In this document: positions 9,452-19,873 of the stretch, piece after piece
Layout of the letters: every line of letters starts with the position of its first letter
Numbering within the stretch: the first letter of the stretch is position 1
NCBI GenBank assembly: GCA_026394055.1
Contig: JAPKYZ010000097.1
Location: 1 to 64,000 of the forward strand
Length of the DNA stretch: 64,000 nucleotides
Source of the DNA: Acidobacteriota bacterium
GTDB taxonomy: Bacteria; Acidobacteriota; Terriglobia; Bryobacterales; Bryobacteraceae
Reading direction: 5' to 3'
Notes under the pieces: generated by a model
What the model was told of the DNA's origin: nothing
The model's database searches: none
The model's input: only the letters and a program-made list of their open reading frames with translations
Program-made: the position numbers and the translations under genes

Positions 9452-10575
9452 AGACTGACTGGTTTCTGTTCTGGACGGTGATTGCCCTGGCCTTCTTCGG
9501 CTTGGTGATCGTCTTTTCGGCCTCGCTGCCCAAGACGGAGCTGATGCACAAATCGAGCTTCTACTTCGTCGGCAAGCAGGCGGCGCTGATCGGCGCGGGC
9601 GTGGTTTGCCTGATGGGCCTCAAGCGGCTCGACTACCGCAAACTGAACCGGCCGGAGTGGGCCTTCGGACTGATGGGCGTCATCTTGACCCTGCTCGTAG
9701 CCGTCTATTTTCTCGACGGGCATCATCACCGGTGGATCCGCGTGCCGGGCGTCCAGGTGCAGCCTTCGGAATTGGCCAAGCCTGGTCTGGCGATCTTTCT
9801 GGCCTGGTTTGTCACCCGCCGGATTACGGCGATCAACAGCCGCTACACCATGGGGCCGGCCGCGTTGGTGATCGGTGTGTTGGCGGTGTTGGTGCTGGCC
9901 GGTGACATGGGCACGATGGCCGTGATGATGATCACGGTGGCGGCGGTGTTCTATGTGGCCGGCCTTTCGCCACGCTATGCGGCCATGGCGCTGGCGGCCT
10001 TGATGCTGATTGGTGTCGTGGGCATCGCCGCCAAGCCGTACCGGCTGCGCCGCGTGGTGCACTTCGTGGACCCCAGTTATGAGCTGCTGGCCAAGGTCGA
10101 CTCTTCCGGCCGCGTGAAGGCATGGCTGGAAAACTCAATGTCGACGCGGGACCCCAACTATCAGGCCCGCCAGTCCGTGATCGCGGTGGGCTCCGGCGGC
10201 CTGTTTGGCTTGGGGCTGATGCATGGCAAGCAGAAGATGCTCTATGTGCCGGAAGCGCATACGGACTTCATCTATTCAGTGATCGGCGAGGAACTGGGCT
10301 TCTTTGGTTGCGCGGGTGTGCTGGCGGCGTTCATGGTGATCCTGTGGCGCGGGCTGCGGCTGTTCTGGATGGCTCCGGATGACTTTGGCCGCTACCTGGC
10401 GCTGGCCGTCACGGTGTGCCTCACCGTGCAGGCGCTGATCAACATCAGTGTCGTGCTCGACTTGGGCCCCACCAAGGGCATTCCCCTGCCGCTGATCAGC
10501 TCCGGCGGCACCTCGATGCTGAGCAGCTTGATCTCGCTCGGCCTCCTGCTGAGTGTCAGCGAGCGGGCGGGATAG
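9436..10575 (+). CDS. ftsW: Lipid II glycosyltransferase (SEDS family) FtsW
   Basis: FtsW polymerises lipid II at the septum together with its partner transpeptidase, probably the FtsI encoded upstream. The 379-residue SEDS protein has about ten hydrophobic segments and the family motifs VQVQPSELAKPG, AHTDFIYSVIGEELGF and the C-terminal KGIPLPLISSGGTSML. The position between murD and murG supports FtsW rather than RodA. Its start lies 16 bp inside murD. Confidence 0.96.
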   Translation: MAQRLKTDWFLFWTVIALAFFGLVIVFSASLPKTELMHKSSFYFVGKQAALIGAGVVCLMGLKRLDYRKLNRPEWAFGLMGVILTLLVAVYFLDGHHHRWIRVPGVQVQPSELAKPGLAIFLAWFVTRRITAINSRYTMGPAALVIGVLAVLVLAGDMGTMAVMMITVAAVFYVAGLSPRYAAMALAALMLIGVVGIAAKPYRLRRVVHFVDPSYELLAKVDSSGRVKAWLENSMSTRDPNYQARQSVIAVGSGGLFGLGLMHGKQKMLYVPEAHTDFIYSVIGEELGFFGCAGVLAAFMVILWRGLRLFWMAPDDFGRYLALAVTVCLTVQALINISVVLDLGPTKGIPLPLISSGGTSMLSSLISLGLLLSVSERAG

Positions 10576-10580
10576 CCGCT

Positions 10581-11642
10581 GTGAACTTTGTGATGACCGG
10601 CGGCGGCACGGGAGGCCACGTCGTACCCGCTTTGGCCGTGGCGGATGAGCTGAGAAAGCGTGGCCATTCATGCAGTTTCGTCGGCACGCGCGAAGGCTTT
10701 GAGGCTCGTCTGGTGCCGCAGGCGGGTTTTGAGATCGACTTCATTTCCGTGGCGGGCCTGAATCGGGTGGGCCGCCTGGCGCAACTGCGAACGCTGGCCC
10801 AGCTACCGGTGAGTGTCGCGGCAAGCTGGGGAATCTTGAGCCGCCGCCGGCCGGCCGCCATTTTCAGTATGGGCGGCTACGTCGCCGGGCCGCCGATGCT
10901 GGCGGCCAAGCTCCGGGGCGTACCGCAAGTGTTGATGGAGCCGAACGCGATGCCGGGCTTAGTCAGCCGCTGGACTTCCGGTTGGGTGGCCAAGGCGCTG
11001 GTGAGTTTTGAAGAAGCGCGTTCCTACTTCCCGCCCGGCGTAGCAGAGGTGACCGGCGTGCCGGTGCGGGAACGATTTTTTGCCGTGCCGCCCAAAGCCG
11101 CTGGGGAGAAGTTGACCGTTCTGGTGACGGGCGGCAGCCGGGGTTCTCAGCGGCTGAACAATGCCGTGCGGGAAGCCTGGCCATTGTTCTTGAAGAGCGG
11201 CGCGCCCGTGCGGCTGATCCAGCAGACAGGCAGCGCGATGCAGGCCGAGATGGAGCGGGATTTTCGGCAGACCGGACTCGACGGGTTGGTGACGGCGTTT
11301 GTGGAAGACATGCCGGCCGCGTTCGCGGAGGCTGACCTGGTGATCTGCCGCTCCGGCGCCGGAGCGGTGGCGGAGCTGGCGGCGGCGGGCCGGCCGGCCA
11401 TCCTGGTGCCATTCCCGTTTGCCGCCGATGATCACCAAAGGCGCAACGCGGAAGCGCTGGAGCGGGCCGGAGCCGGCCGCCTGGTGCTCGATCGCGAATT
11501 GAACGGCCAACGATTGTTGGACGAAGTAAGGGCCATCAGCCCGCAGTTACTGCCCATGGCAGCCGCTGCCCGGGGCTTGGCGAAACCGGAGGCTGCCCGG
11601 CGCGCAGCCAGTGTTTTGGAACAGATAGCGAGAGTGCAATGA
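10581..11642 (+). CDS. murG: UDP-GlcNAc:lipid I N-acetylglucosaminyltransferase MurG
   Basis: MurG adds GlcNAc to lipid I to make lipid II on the inner face of the membrane. The start chosen is GTG 10581, giving 353 residues and placing MTGGGTGGHVVPALA right at the N-terminus as in the family. An ATG at 10593 is the alternative. The second glycine loop TGGSRGSQRLN and the UDP-GlcNAc-binding segment CRSGAGAVAELAAAGRPAIL are present. The reading frame is open further upstream inside ftsW, but that part matches nothing in MurG. The gene ends in an ATGA overlap with a small ORF. Confidence 0.96.
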   Translation: MNFVMTGGGTGGHVVPALAVADELRKRGHSCSFVGTREGFEARLVPQAGFEIDFISVAGLNRVGRLAQLRTLAQLPVSVAASWGILSRRRPAAIFSMGGYVAGPPMLAAKLRGVPQVLMEPNAMPGLVSRWTSGWVAKALVSFEEARSYFPPGVAEVTGVPVRERFFAVPPKAAGEKLTVLVTGGSRGSQRLNNAVREAWPLFLKSGAPVRLIQQTGSAMQAEMERDFRQTGLDGLVTAFVEDMPAAFAEADLVICRSGAGAVAELAAAGRPAILVPFPFAADDHQRRNAEALERAGAGRLVLDRELNGQRLLDEVRAISPQLLPMAAAARGLAKPEAARRAASVLEQIARVQ

Positions 11643-11833
11643 CTACCATGATTGAGAACCAAACCAACATCCGTCCTCTGGGGCCAACGCGGCTGACGCG
11701 GGTTGATGGGCAGACGATGGCCCGCATTTTGGGCATGAGCTGGGAAGACGTTCAGGCGGGCGCCGGAATTTTCTCGACGGCCGGACAGACGCCGATTGAC
11801 ATCGGCTCCCAAAGCCGAAACAATAACAGCTAA
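11639..11833 (+). CDS. Small unknown protein between murG and murC
   Basis: A 64-codon ORF starts in an ATGA overlap with murG and stops 2 bp before the murC ATG, so it fills the whole gap in register with both neighbours. The predicted peptide is soluble with no membrane segment. It has a segment [23 protein letters not shown] that could form a short helix-turn-helix-like unit, and a polar tail. I recognise no family. Position and coupling suggest a real translated gene, but it could also serve only as a coupling leader for murC. Confidence 0.6.
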   Translation: MTTMIENQTNIRPLGPTRLTRVDGQTMARILGMSWEDVQAGAGIFSTAGQTPIDIGSQSRNNNS

Positions 11834-11835
11834 AA

Positions 11836-13215
11836 ATGTTTTTTAAGAAGCAACGCTTCCACTTCGTCGGCGCGGGCGGGATCGGCATGAGCGGTATTGC
11901 CGAAGTGTTGCTGAACTTAGGCTACGAAATCACCGGTTCGGATTCGAAACTGTCGGCCACCACGGAGCGCTTGGTGGCCCACGGCGCGCGCATTTCCGAA
12001 GGCCACCGGGCGGAAAATGTCACCGGCGCCAAGGCCGTGGTCGTGTCGTCCGCCATCGATCCGCGCAATCCGGAGCTGCTTGAGGCACGCCGCCTGCAGA
12101 TTCCCGTGATCCCCCGGGGCGAGCTGCTGGCGGAGTTGATGCGGTTGAAGTTCGGCATCGCCATCGCGGGCAGCCACGGCAAGACCACCACCACTTCGAT
12201 GACCGCCACCATCTTGAGCCACGCCGGCCTTGATCCGACGGTGGTGGTGGGCGGTCGCGTGGGCACCATGGGCGGCTCAAACGCGCGCGTGGGGCAAAGC
12301 GATTTTCTGGTGGTGGAATCGGACGAAAGCGATGGCAGCTTCCTGAAGCTGGCGCCGATTCTCGCCGTGGTGACCAACATCGATCGCGAGCACCTGGACC
12401 ACTACGCCAATATCGAAGTGATCCGCGCCGCCTTTACCGACTTCGTCAACAAGGTGCCCTTCTATGGCGCTGCGATTCTCTGTATCGATGACGAGAACGT
12501 GCAGCAGATCCTGCCCGGCATCAAGCGCCGCACCATCAGCTACGGCCACAGCACGCAGGCCGACCTGCGGATTCTTTCGGTGGCCGTCAATCCTTTCGTG
12601 AGCGAGTTCACGCTTGAGTTCCGGGGCCGGGAACTGGGACGGTTCGAGCTGCATGTCCCGGGCGCCCACAATGTCTTGAACGCCACGGCGTCGGTGGCGG
12701 TGGCCTTGGAGCTGGAAGTGCCGGTGGAGAAGATCCGCGAAGGGCTCGCCCTATTTTCGGGCGTCGACCGCCGATTCCAAAAGCGTGGCGAGGCGGCGGG
12801 CGTCGTGGTGATTGACGACTACGGGCATCACCCCACCGAAGTGCGCGCCACTCTTGAAGCCGCGCGGACGTGCGGTTTCCGCAAAGTGCACGTGTTGTTC
12901 CAGCCGCACCGTTATTCTCGTACGGCCCATTTGATGGACGACTTTGCGCGGAGCTTCAACGCCGTGGATACAGTGCTGGTGACCGATATCTATGCCGCCA
13001 GCGAAGCTCCCATTGAGGGTGTGACCGGCGAAGCGCTGGCGCAGCGCATCACTGGCTTTGGCCATCGCGGCGCGGCGTATGCGGGTTCGATCGCCGATGG
13101 CGTGGCTGAATTGGCTAAGCTGGCGCAACCGGGCGATGCAGTGATCACGTTGGGTGCGGGTAGCATCTGGCAGGCAGGCGACGCTCTGCTGGCGGCATTG
13201 CGGGGTGCGGCATGA
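11836..13215 (+). CDS. murC: UDP-MurNAc:L-alanine ligase MurC
   Basis: MurC starts the stem peptide by adding L-alanine to UDP-MurNAc. The 459-residue protein shows the N-terminal [17 protein letters not shown] loop, the ATP loop [10 protein letters not shown] (111-120), the [11 protein letters not shown] segment and the [14 protein letters not shown] motif characteristic of MurC. murB, often fused or next to murC, is absent and ftsQ follows directly through an ATGA overlap. Confidence 0.97.
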   Translation: MFFKKQRFHFVGAGGIGMSGIAEVLLNLGYEITGSDSKLSATTERLVAHGARISEGHRAENVTGAKAVVVSSAIDPRNPELLEARRLQIPVIPRGELLAELMRLKFGIAIAGSHGKTTTTSMTATILSHAGLDPTVVVGGRVGTMGGSNARVGQSDFLVVESDESDGSFLKLAPILAVVTNIDREHLDHYANIEVIRAAFTDFVNKVPFYGAAILCIDDENVQQILPGIKRRTISYGHSTQADLRILSVAVNPFVSEFTLEFRGRELGRFELHVPGAHNVLNATASVAVALELEVPVEKIREGLALFSGVDRRFQKRGEAAGVVVIDDYGHHPTEVRATLEAARTCGFRKVHVLFQPHRYSRTAHLMDDFARSFNAVDTVLVTDIYAASEAPIEGVTGEALAQRITGFGHRGAAYAGSIADGVAELAKLAQPGDAVITLGAGSIWQAGDALLAALRGAA

Positions 13216-13991
13216 GATGGCGCTACGGGTTGTGGACTGCGGCGGCCGTTCTGGCCGTGGCGGGCAGCTTGCTCGCCTGGCAGCAGCTGGACCATTTTCT
13301 GATTCGTGATCCGCGCTTTGCGCTGGCGGCTCCGATTGAAGACGAAGGCGGCAGCCTGATGTTGGCCGGGGCGCGACATGCGTCGCTTGAGAACATCTAC
13401 CGCGTCTTCACGCCCGACGCCGGGCGGAGCGTCTATCTGTTGCCGCTGGCGGAACGCCGCCGTCAATTGCTGGCCGTCGAGTGGGTGCACGATGCGACCA
13501 TCACTCGCATCTGGCCCAACCGCTTGGCGGTCCGCGTGGAAGAGCGCAAGCCGGTGGCCTTTGTGCAGTTGGCTGGTGGCGAGACTGGGCTGGTGGACGC
13601 CGATGGGGTCCTGCTGCCGCCCGTGTCCACGGGGCAGTTCAAGCTACCGGTGGTGACCGGACTGCGCCGCGAAATGAGCGAAGGCACGCGGCGGGAACGC
13701 GTGCGGCGCATGCTGAAGCTGCAATCAGAATTTGGTGGCGAGATGTCCCGCGTGTCCGAGATCGACTTGTCGGACATGGAGAACCTGAAGGTGGTGTTCC
13801 CGCGCGGCAACCATGCCTTGACGCTCCATTTGGGGCAGGCCCGGTTCGGCATCCGGCTGCGGCTGTTCCTCGAAAATCTTGCGGAAGTGGAACAGAAGCT
13901 GCCCAACGCCCGTGTGCTCGATTTGCGCCTGGAAGACCGGATCGTCTCCGTCCAGGCAGATGCCAAGGAAGGATTGCCGAGTGCCGAATAA
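13212..13991 (+). CDS. ftsQ: Division protein FtsQ
   Basis: FtsQ is a bitopic protein that bridges early and late divisome parts through FtsL and FtsB. The 259-residue protein has a short cytoplasmic N-terminus, one transmembrane helix near residues 5-24 and a periplasmic region. A POTRA-like segment includes [26 protein letters not shown], with the typical pattern of a strand followed by a proline-bearing turn and the conserved ERKPVAF. The sequence is divergent, so the name leans on topology and the murC-ftsQ-ftsA order. Confidence 0.88.
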   Translation: MRWRYGLWTAAAVLAVAGSLLAWQQLDHFLIRDPRFALAAPIEDEGGSLMLAGARHASLENIYRVFTPDAGRSVYLLPLAERRRQLLAVEWVHDATITRIWPNRLAVRVEERKPVAFVQLAGGETGLVDADGVLLPPVSTGQFKLPVVTGLRREMSEGTRRERVRRMLKLQSEFGGEMSRVSEIDLSDMENLKVVFPRGNHALTLHLGQARFGIRLRLFLENLAEVEQKLPNARVLDLRLEDRIVSVQADAKEGLPSAE

Positions 13992-15180
13992 GCCCATCAT
14001 CGCCGCGGGCATTGATTGTGGTGCGGCCCACACTCGGGTGGTGTTTCTGCGTCTGGAGGGCGGCCGGGTCTATTATGCGGGCCATGCTTCGGGTGAGGCT
14101 CGCGGCTGGCAACGCGGCCGGATGGCGGACCATCGCGCCGTGGCGGCGGGCATCCGGCAAACGGTCGAAGCGGCGGAGCAGCGCTCCGGCCTCAGTGCCG
14201 AAGGCGCGGTGGCGGGCCTGGGTGGCGGCGGTATTGATGGCGCCTCGACGCGCGGCCTGTACGAGTTCGGGCGGCGGCGCACGATCACGCGTGATGACTT
14301 GGTGTACGCCATTGAACGCGCCAGCAATCTGCGCCTGGATAATGACCGGCTGATCCTGATGGTGATGCCGCAGGACTTCACGGTGGACGGCCGCGCCGGG
14401 CTCATCAACCCCAGCGGCGCCCAGGCCTCACGCGTCGAGGCGAACGTCCAGGTGATCACGGCCAGCCTACAGGAGCACGAGATTTTGGTGGCGGCCATCC
14501 ACGAATCGCACCTGGCGGTGGAAGAAACCGTGTTTGAAGCCGTGGCCGCCTCCTATGCCGCCATCCTGCCCGAAGAGCGGGAGCGTGGTGTGGTGCTGGT
14601 GGATATCGGCGCGCAGACCACCGAGATTGCTGTTTATTCGAGCGATGCCCTGATGGCCAGCGTGAGTCTGCCGCTGGGTGGCGAGCACTTCACTCGCGAT
14701 CTGGCCTACTGCCTCAAGATCTCCTTTGAGGACGCGCAGACGATGAAAGAAGAATACGGCTGCGCCCGCATGGGCTACGTGGATGACGACAATCTGGTGG
14801 AAGTGCCATCGCATGAAGGCCGGCCTCCGCGTGAGGTGACGCGCGGCCAGTTGAACGAGATCCTGGAAGCTCGTGCGGAAGAGCTGTTCCACTATGTCCG
14901 CCAGGAAGTGGAGAACGCGGGCATGACCCGTGAACTGCTGGAAGGGGCCATTCTCACCGGCGGCGGCGCGATGCTGGCGGGCATGCTGGATGTCGCGGAG
15001 CGCGTGCTGGAATGCCCGGCGCGCAACGGCCTGCCGGTGGGCATTGTCGACCTGCCGGACGAGGTGATGACAACGGCCTGGACCACGGCCACGGGCCTGG
15101 CGATGTATTCGGCCCGGTTGAAAGCCTACCGCGATGGGCGATCCCGTCCGCCAGGCTTCTTGAACATGATTTTGCGGTAG
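13981..15180 (+). CDS. ftsA: Division protein FtsA
   Basis: FtsA is an actin-like ATPase that tethers FtsZ to the membrane. Starting at GTG 13981, which overlaps the end of ftsQ by 11 bp, gives 399 residues with [18 protein letters not shown] at the N-terminus, the phosphate-1 motif of the actin fold. [17 protein letters not shown] is the phosphate-2 motif and [12 protein letters not shown] the adenosine motif. The frame is open further upstream inside ftsQ but that extension does not fit the family. I do not see a strong C-terminal amphipathic targeting helix beyond the last 15 residues ([15 protein letters not shown]). Confidence 0.95.
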   Translation: MPNKPIIAAGIDCGAAHTRVVFLRLEGGRVYYAGHASGEARGWQRGRMADHRAVAAGIRQTVEAAEQRSGLSAEGAVAGLGGGGIDGASTRGLYEFGRRRTITRDDLVYAIERASNLRLDNDRLILMVMPQDFTVDGRAGLINPSGAQASRVEANVQVITASLQEHEILVAAIHESHLAVEETVFEAVAASYAAILPEERERGVVLVDIGAQTTEIAVYSSDALMASVSLPLGGEHFTRDLAYCLKISFEDAQTMKEEYGCARMGYVDDDNLVEVPSHEGRPPREVTRGQLNEILEARAEELFHYVRQEVENAGMTRELLEGAILTGGGAMLAGMLDVAERVLECPARNGLPVGIVDLPDEVMTTAWTTATGLAMYSARLKAYRDGRSRPPGFLNMILR

Positions 15181-15202
15181 TTGGGCGCTAAGGAGTAACA
15201 CG

Positions 15203-16390
15203 ATGCTGGACCATCTCAAGTTTGAAATTCAGGACGATGGCTCACCCACGACGCGGATCAAAGTGGTGGGTGTCGGCGGCGGCGGTGCGAACGCCGTAGC
15301 CCGCATGATCAAGAGCGGCTTGACGGGCGTGGAGTTCTACGTCTTGAATACCGACCAGCAGGCGCTGAATGCTTCGCCCGTCCCCAATAAACTCACCATC
15401 GGCGCCAAGATGACGCGTGGCCTGGGCGCGGGTGCTGACCCCGAGATCGGTCGCGAAGCGGCGCTCGAAGACACGACCCGCATTTGCGAAATTCTGGAAG
15501 GTGCGGACATGGTGTTCGTCACCGCCGGCATGGGCGGGGGGACGGGCACCGGTGCGGCTCCCGTGGTGGCGTCGCTCGCCAAAGAGATGGGTGCGCTGAC
15601 GGTGGCCGTGGTCACCAAGCCGTTCGAGTTTGAAGGGCCGCGCCGCAAGCGGCAAGCAGAAAAAGGCCTGGCCGAACTGGCCGCTGCGGTGGACACGGTG
15701 ATCCCCCTGCCCAATGACCGCTTGCTGTCGCTTGTGCCCCCCGGCACCAGCTTCATCGAAGCGTTCCGCTATGCCGACGATGTGCTGCGGCAGGCGGTGC
15801 AAGGCATCTCCGACATCATCACGACGCCCGGCCTGATCAACCGCGACTTCTCCGATATCCGCGCCATCATGCTGGGCATGGGCTTTGCCATGATGGGCAC
15901 GGCCAGCGCCCATGGTGAGCGCGCCGCCGTGCAGGCCGCCCAAGCCGCTATCGAATCGCCGTTGCTCGAAGAAGGTGGCGTGCAAGGCGCCAAGGGCATC
16001 CTGATCAACATCATCGGCTCCAGCCAGTTGAGCCTGCATGATGTCAACGAAGCCTGCCTGTTGATCCGCCGAGCCGCCAACAACGAAGACGCGCAGATCA
16101 ACTTCGGTGTCGTGCTGGACGAATCCTTGGGCGACGAAGTGAAGCTGACCGTGATCGCCACGGGCTTTGAGCGCGCCTCACTCCCCACCATTGAGCGTCC
16201 CGCCGCGGCCGGATCGACCGCAGACCGGGGCCAGAACTTCCCGTTCGACGAACCGGCAAAGGTATCTCCACCCGCGCCCGCCGCCGTCCCGGTAGCCGCC
16301 GCGCCTCCCGCTCCGCCAGCACCTCCGGAACCCGAGCCCAGCGACATCGAAGTGCCAGCCTTCTTGCGGCGGCGCCGCGCGTTTAACTAG
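15203..16390 (+). CDS. ftsZ: Tubulin-like division GTPase FtsZ
   Basis: FtsZ polymerises into the division ring. The 395-residue protein has the GGGGAN nucleotide loop (25-30), the tubulin signature GGGTGTG (111-117) and the T7-loop region with [12 protein letters not shown] proline/alanine-rich linker (about 345-380) leads to a C-terminal peptide [11 protein letters not shown], the expected docking site for FtsA and other partners. A strong AAGGAG site lies at 15190-15195, the best ribosome site in the cluster, fitting the higher FtsZ demand. The gene ends the dcw run. Confidence 0.98.
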   Translation: MLDHLKFEIQDDGSPTTRIKVVGVGGGGANAVARMIKSGLTGVEFYVLNTDQQALNASPVPNKLTIGAKMTRGLGAGADPEIGREAALEDTTRICEILEGADMVFVTAGMGGGTGTGAAPVVASLAKEMGALTVAVVTKPFEFEGPRRKRQAEKGLAELAAAVDTVIPLPNDRLLSLVPPGTSFIEAFRYADDVLRQAVQGISDIITTPGLINRDFSDIRAIMLGMGFAMMGTASAHGERAAVQAAQAAIESPLLEEGGVQGAKGILINIIGSSQLSLHDVNEACLLIRRAANNEDAQINFGVVLDESLGDEVKLTVIATGFERASLPTIERPAAAGSTADRGQNFPFDEPAKVSPPAPAAVPVAAAPPAPPAPPEPEPSDIEVPAFLRRRRAFN

Positions 16391-16428
16391 AGGCCGCCGC
16401 GCAGGCCAGCCCTCGCTAAGCTAGCAGA

Positions 16429-16851
16429 ATGGACGTCCGCCCGTACGAACCTCGTGATCTTGATGCCTTGAGAGTGATTTTTGCCTCGAATGTCCCCACG
16501 TTCTTTGGCGCTGTCGAAGAACCTTCGTTTGAAGCGTTCATGGCGGCGCTTCCGGGGCCGTATTTTGTGGTGGAGCATGAAGGCCAAGTGATCGGCTCAG
16601 GCGGCTATGCCGAGGCGCGGCTGACGTGGCTGATGTTCCATCGCCAGTGGCACGGGCAGGGCCTGGGCCGCTTCCTGTTGTTCTACTTGATGAAGCAGAT
16701 TGGGGCCCAATCGATCACCTTGGGCACGACGCCCAACGTGGTGGCGTTCTACGAAAAATTCGGCTTCCGGGTGGTGAGCCGGACGGCCGATGGGTTCGCG
16801 CCGGGGTACGACCGGATCGAGATGATCAAGAAGATGGAAGTGTGTTCCTAA
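16429..16851 (+). CDS. GNAT-family N-acetyltransferase
   Basis: A 140-residue protein with the GCN5-related acetyltransferase fold. The acetyl-CoA pyrophosphate-binding motif is visible as WHGQGLGRFLLFYL (about 67-80), and the C-terminal part has NVVAFYEKFGFRVV, the common end strand and helix of the fold. The substrate cannot be told from sequence. It follows ftsZ by 38 bp on the same strand and may be read through from the dcw operon. Confidence 0.9.
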   Translation: MDVRPYEPRDLDALRVIFASNVPTFFGAVEEPSFEAFMAALPGPYFVVEHEGQVIGSGGYAEARLTWLMFHRQWHGQGLGRFLLFYLMKQIGAQSITLGTTPNVVAFYEKFGFRVVSRTADGFAPGYDRIEMIKKMEVCS

Positions 16852-16874
16852 CAAGGTGCGCGTAAACTGAAAGA

Positions 16875-19343
16875 GTGATCCGTCGCGCATTCGCTCTCTC
16901 TCTCCTTGCCACCGCCCTGTTCGCCCAAAAGAATCTCTCGGGCACCGCGGAAATTTCAAAATCTCTCGACAAGCTGAACACGCTGGGTAGCGTGTTGATG
17001 ATCGCCGCCCACCCGGACGACGAGAATACCTCGCTGATCACCTATTTCGCCCGCGGCCGCAATCTGCGGACCGGCTACCTGGCGCTGACCCGCGGTGAAG
17101 GCGGGCAGAACCTGATCGGTAGCGAGCAGGGCGACAAGATCGGCATCATCCGCACGCAGGAGCTGCTGGCCGCCCGTCGCGTAGATGGTGGCGAGCAGTT
17201 CTTCAGCCGCATGATCGACTTTGGCTTTTCAAAGAGCGCCCCGGAAACCATCAGCAATTGGGGCCGCGATGAAGTGCTCCGCGACATTGTCTGGACCATC
17301 CGCAAGTTTCAGCCCGACGTCATCGTGCTCCGCTTTTCCGGCACGCCGCGCGATGGCCACGGCCATCACCAGACCTCCGCGTTGCTGGGCAAGGAAGCGT
17401 TTGCTCTGGCGGCGGACCCCACCAAGTATGCCGACCAGCTAAAGTTCGTCCAGCCCTGGCAGGCCAAACGGCTCTACTTCAACCTCTTCAACTTCATGCC
17501 CGGCATGGATGCCGAAAACGAAAAGGTGCCGGATACGATCGTCGTCGATACGGGCGACTTTGACCCGGTGCTCGGCTATAGCTACAACGAAATCGCGGGC
17601 ATGTCGCGCAGCCAGCATCGCAGCCAGGGCATGGGCTCCCCGGAGCGCAAGGGCAGCTCGCGCAACCATCTGCTGCTGATCGCGGGTGACAAGGCGTCAA
17701 AGGACATGTTTGAGGGTTTGGACATGACCTGGTCCCGTGTGCCGGGTGGCGCGGCCATCGGCCGTTTGCTCGAGCGCGCGCGCCGTGAGTTCAAGGCGGA
17801 GGATCCGTCGGCCATCGTGCCGGTGCTGCTGGAAGCACGTGATCTGCTGGCGGCGAAGACCGAAGCGTGGTCAAAGCTCAAGCTGCGTGAACTGGACGAG
17901 ACGATCGCTCTGGCGGCGGGCCTGTGGATCGATGCCTCGGCGGAAAAGCCTGAAGTCGTTCCGGGCACGACGGTGAAGGTGACGGTGAGCGCGATTGTCC
18001 GCTCGAAGGTGCCGGTCACGCTGACCTCTTCAAAGTTCCCGGCGGCGAAGCTCGAAAGCAACAAGGTTTCGAATCTGATCTACGATTGGGCCATCCCGCA
18101 GGATCAGCCGCTGTCGCAACCCTACTGGCTGCGTGAAGCCAAGGATTGGCCGCGTTACCGCATCCCCAAACCGGAACTGCTGGGCCAGCCCGAGAACGCG
18201 GCCGATCAGATGGTGGAGATTGATGCCGAGGTGGCGGGCAAGGCGATCCATCTGACGCGCCCGGTCCACAATCGCTACGTCGATCGCGCGGATGGCGAAC
18301 TGGTGCGGCCGGTGGTGGTGGTCCCCGCCGTCGCGGTGGAGCTCAGCCAGCGCGTGCTGCTCTTCCCGACCGCCGCGCCCCGCACGATCGAAGTGACGCT
18401 GACGGGCAAGATCGCCAAGGCTTCGGGCGATGTGGTGCTGCGGACTCCCGCCGGCTGGAAGGCCGAACCGGCCAGTGTGCCCTTCACGCTGGGTGATGCG
18501 AATGAGCAGTTGACGGTGAAGTTCACCTTGACTCCGGCGGCCGGTGCGCAACGCGGCGAATTGAAGGCGATTGCTCGTGTGGGTGGCCGTGAACTGGCCA
18601 ACGGCATCGACGTGATCCGTTACCCGCACATCCCGCCACAGACGCTGTTTCCGCCCTCGACCGCTGAGGTAACCCCGCTCGACGTCAAGATCCTATCGAA
18701 GAAGGTGGGCTATGTGATGGGTGCGGGTGACGAGGTGCCGGATTCGTTGCGCCAGCTGGGCTGCGAAGTGACGATGCTCTCCACCGACGATATCGCGCGC
18801 GGCGATCTCACCAAGTACGACGCCATCGTCACCGGTGTGCGCGCCTACAACACCCGGCCTGAGCTCCGGGCCAACCAACAGCGCCTGATGCAGTTTGTCG
18901 AACAAGGCGGCACCATGATCGTGCAGTACAACGTCGCCGACAACCGCTTCTGGGCGGGCAATCAGACGTTGGGCAGCAAGCTGGGACCGTACTCCATCGA
19001 GACTGGCGGCGGCCGTGTGACGGACGAAAACGCGGCGGTGGAGCCGATTGTCGACTCACCGCTGTTGAAAGCACCGAATGCGATCACCAGCGACGACTGG
19101 AAGGGCTGGGTGCAGGAACGTGGCCTCTACTTCGCCTCCAAGTGGGACCCCAAGTATCAAGCACTGTTCCGCATGAAGGACCCCGGCGAAGCTCCGCAGG
19201 ATGGCTCGACGTTGGTGGCCAACTACGGCAAAGGCACCTACATCTTCTCGACCCTCTCCTGGTTCCGCCAGTTGCCCGCGGGGGTGCCGGGGGCGTACCG
19301 GATCTTTGCGAACTTCCTGAGCGCCTCGAAGGTGGCGAAGTAG
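16875..19343 (+). CDS. Exported PIG-L (LmbE) family deacetylase, large multidomain form
   Basis: An 822-residue protein starting at GTG with a signal peptide (about 1-18). The PIG-L/LmbE domain carries the metal motif AAHPDDE (44-50) and a GHGHHQTS histidine segment near residue 160. This family hydrolyses N-acetyl groups of GlcNAc-type sugars with zinc. Classical LmbE proteins are about 230 residues. Here the deacetylase is followed by about 500 residues that include a beta-rich segment resembling a NEW3-like domain (about 490-590) and a Rossmann-like region near 610-700 that recalls class I glutamine amidotransferase folds. Both C-terminal calls are tentative. The substrate is unknown. Confidence 0.85.
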   Translation: MIRRAFALSLLATALFAQKNLSGTAEISKSLDKLNTLGSVLMIAAHPDDENTSLITYFARGRNLRTGYLALTRGEGGQNLIGSEQGDKIGIIRTQELLAARRVDGGEQFFSRMIDFGFSKSAPETISNWGRDEVLRDIVWTIRKFQPDVIVLRFSGTPRDGHGHHQTSALLGKEAFALAADPTKYADQLKFVQPWQAKRLYFNLFNFMPGMDAENEKVPDTIVVDTGDFDPVLGYSYNEIAGMSRSQHRSQGMGSPERKGSSRNHLLLIAGDKASKDMFEGLDMTWSRVPGGAAIGRLLERARREFKAEDPSAIVPVLLEARDLLAAKTEAWSKLKLRELDETIALAAGLWIDASAEKPEVVPGTTVKVTVSAIVRSKVPVTLTSSKFPAAKLESNKVSNLIYDWAIPQDQPLSQPYWLREAKDWPRYRIPKPELLGQPENAADQMVEIDAEVAGKAIHLTRPVHNRYVDRADGELVRPVVVVPAVAVELSQRVLLFPTAAPRTIEVTLTGKIAKASGDVVLRTPAGWKAEPASVPFTLGDANEQLTVKFTLTPAAGAQRGELKAIARVGGRELANGIDVIRYPHIPPQTLFPPSTAEVTPLDVKILSKKVGYVMGAGDEVPDSLRQLGCEVTMLSTDDIARGDLTKYDAIVTGVRAYNTRPELRANQQRLMQFVEQGGTMIVQYNVADNRFWAGNQTLGSKLGPYSIETGGGRVTDENAAVEPIVDSPLLKAPNAITSDDWKGWVQERGLYFASKWDPKYQALFRMKDPGEAPQDGSTLVANYGKGTYIFSTLSWFRQLPAGVPGAYRIFANFLSASKVAK

Positions 19344-19374
19344 GCGACTAGCGGCCCGGGGCGACCAGGGGTGG

Positions 19375-19854
19375 CTACCCCTTTGTTCTTTCTTGGTGGC
19401 GGCTCAGTAGGAGTTGGTAGAGCGGGGCTGCCACAAAGAATCCAGACGCCCGGAGCGCGTTCAGTGTGGCGGGGAAGTCATCGATCCAACCGGCCCGGTC
19501 CGCCTGTTCAAGAACGCCCAACGTACCCAAGACCGGCAGCCCAAGGCCGAGCGCGAACTGCCGCCCGGCGCGGTCGTCGATGAGTGCAAAGTCCGGGCTC
19601 AGCTCGAGCGCCAACAGGATGGTCTCGCGTTCGCCCCGATGGAGCTCTCGCGGAAACTGGATGTCGCCGCGGGCCTCCTGAATCGTTAGCCATTCCGGCA
19701 AATGAGTAGCCCAAGCTAGAACCACTTGAGGCGTCCCGGAACCCTGGAGTTCGTCATGGACGGCCAGCGGTATCGCTACCCGGCCAAACAGCCGCGGCAA
19801 CAGATCTTGTTGGCCAATGGCCACCAGATAGCGGAGCGGCGTCGTGTCCGACAC
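19375..19854 (-). CDS. DUF3368-type PIN-like toxin
   Basis: A 159-residue protein when started at GTG 19854. This puts VSDTTPLRYLVAIGQ at the N-terminus, as expected for the DUF3368 PIN-like family. Family marks are HRGERETILLALEL in the middle, ALIDDRAGRQFA with the acidic pair, and GTLGVLEQAD. These acidic positions would bind the metal of an RNase. It lies 19 bp downstream of the UPF0175 antitoxin on the same strand. The frame is open into the antitoxin gene, but that part has no family match. Confidence 0.8.
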   Translation of the reverse strand: MSDTTPLRYLVAIGQQDLLPRLFGRVAIPLAVHDELQGSGTPQVVLAWATHLPEWLTIQEARGDIQFPRELHRGERETILLALELSPDFALIDDRAGRQFALGLGLPVLGTLGVLEQADRAGWIDDFPATLNALRASGFFVAAPLYQLLLSRHQERTKG

Positions 19855-19873
19855 GGCAAACAAAGCCAGAACC

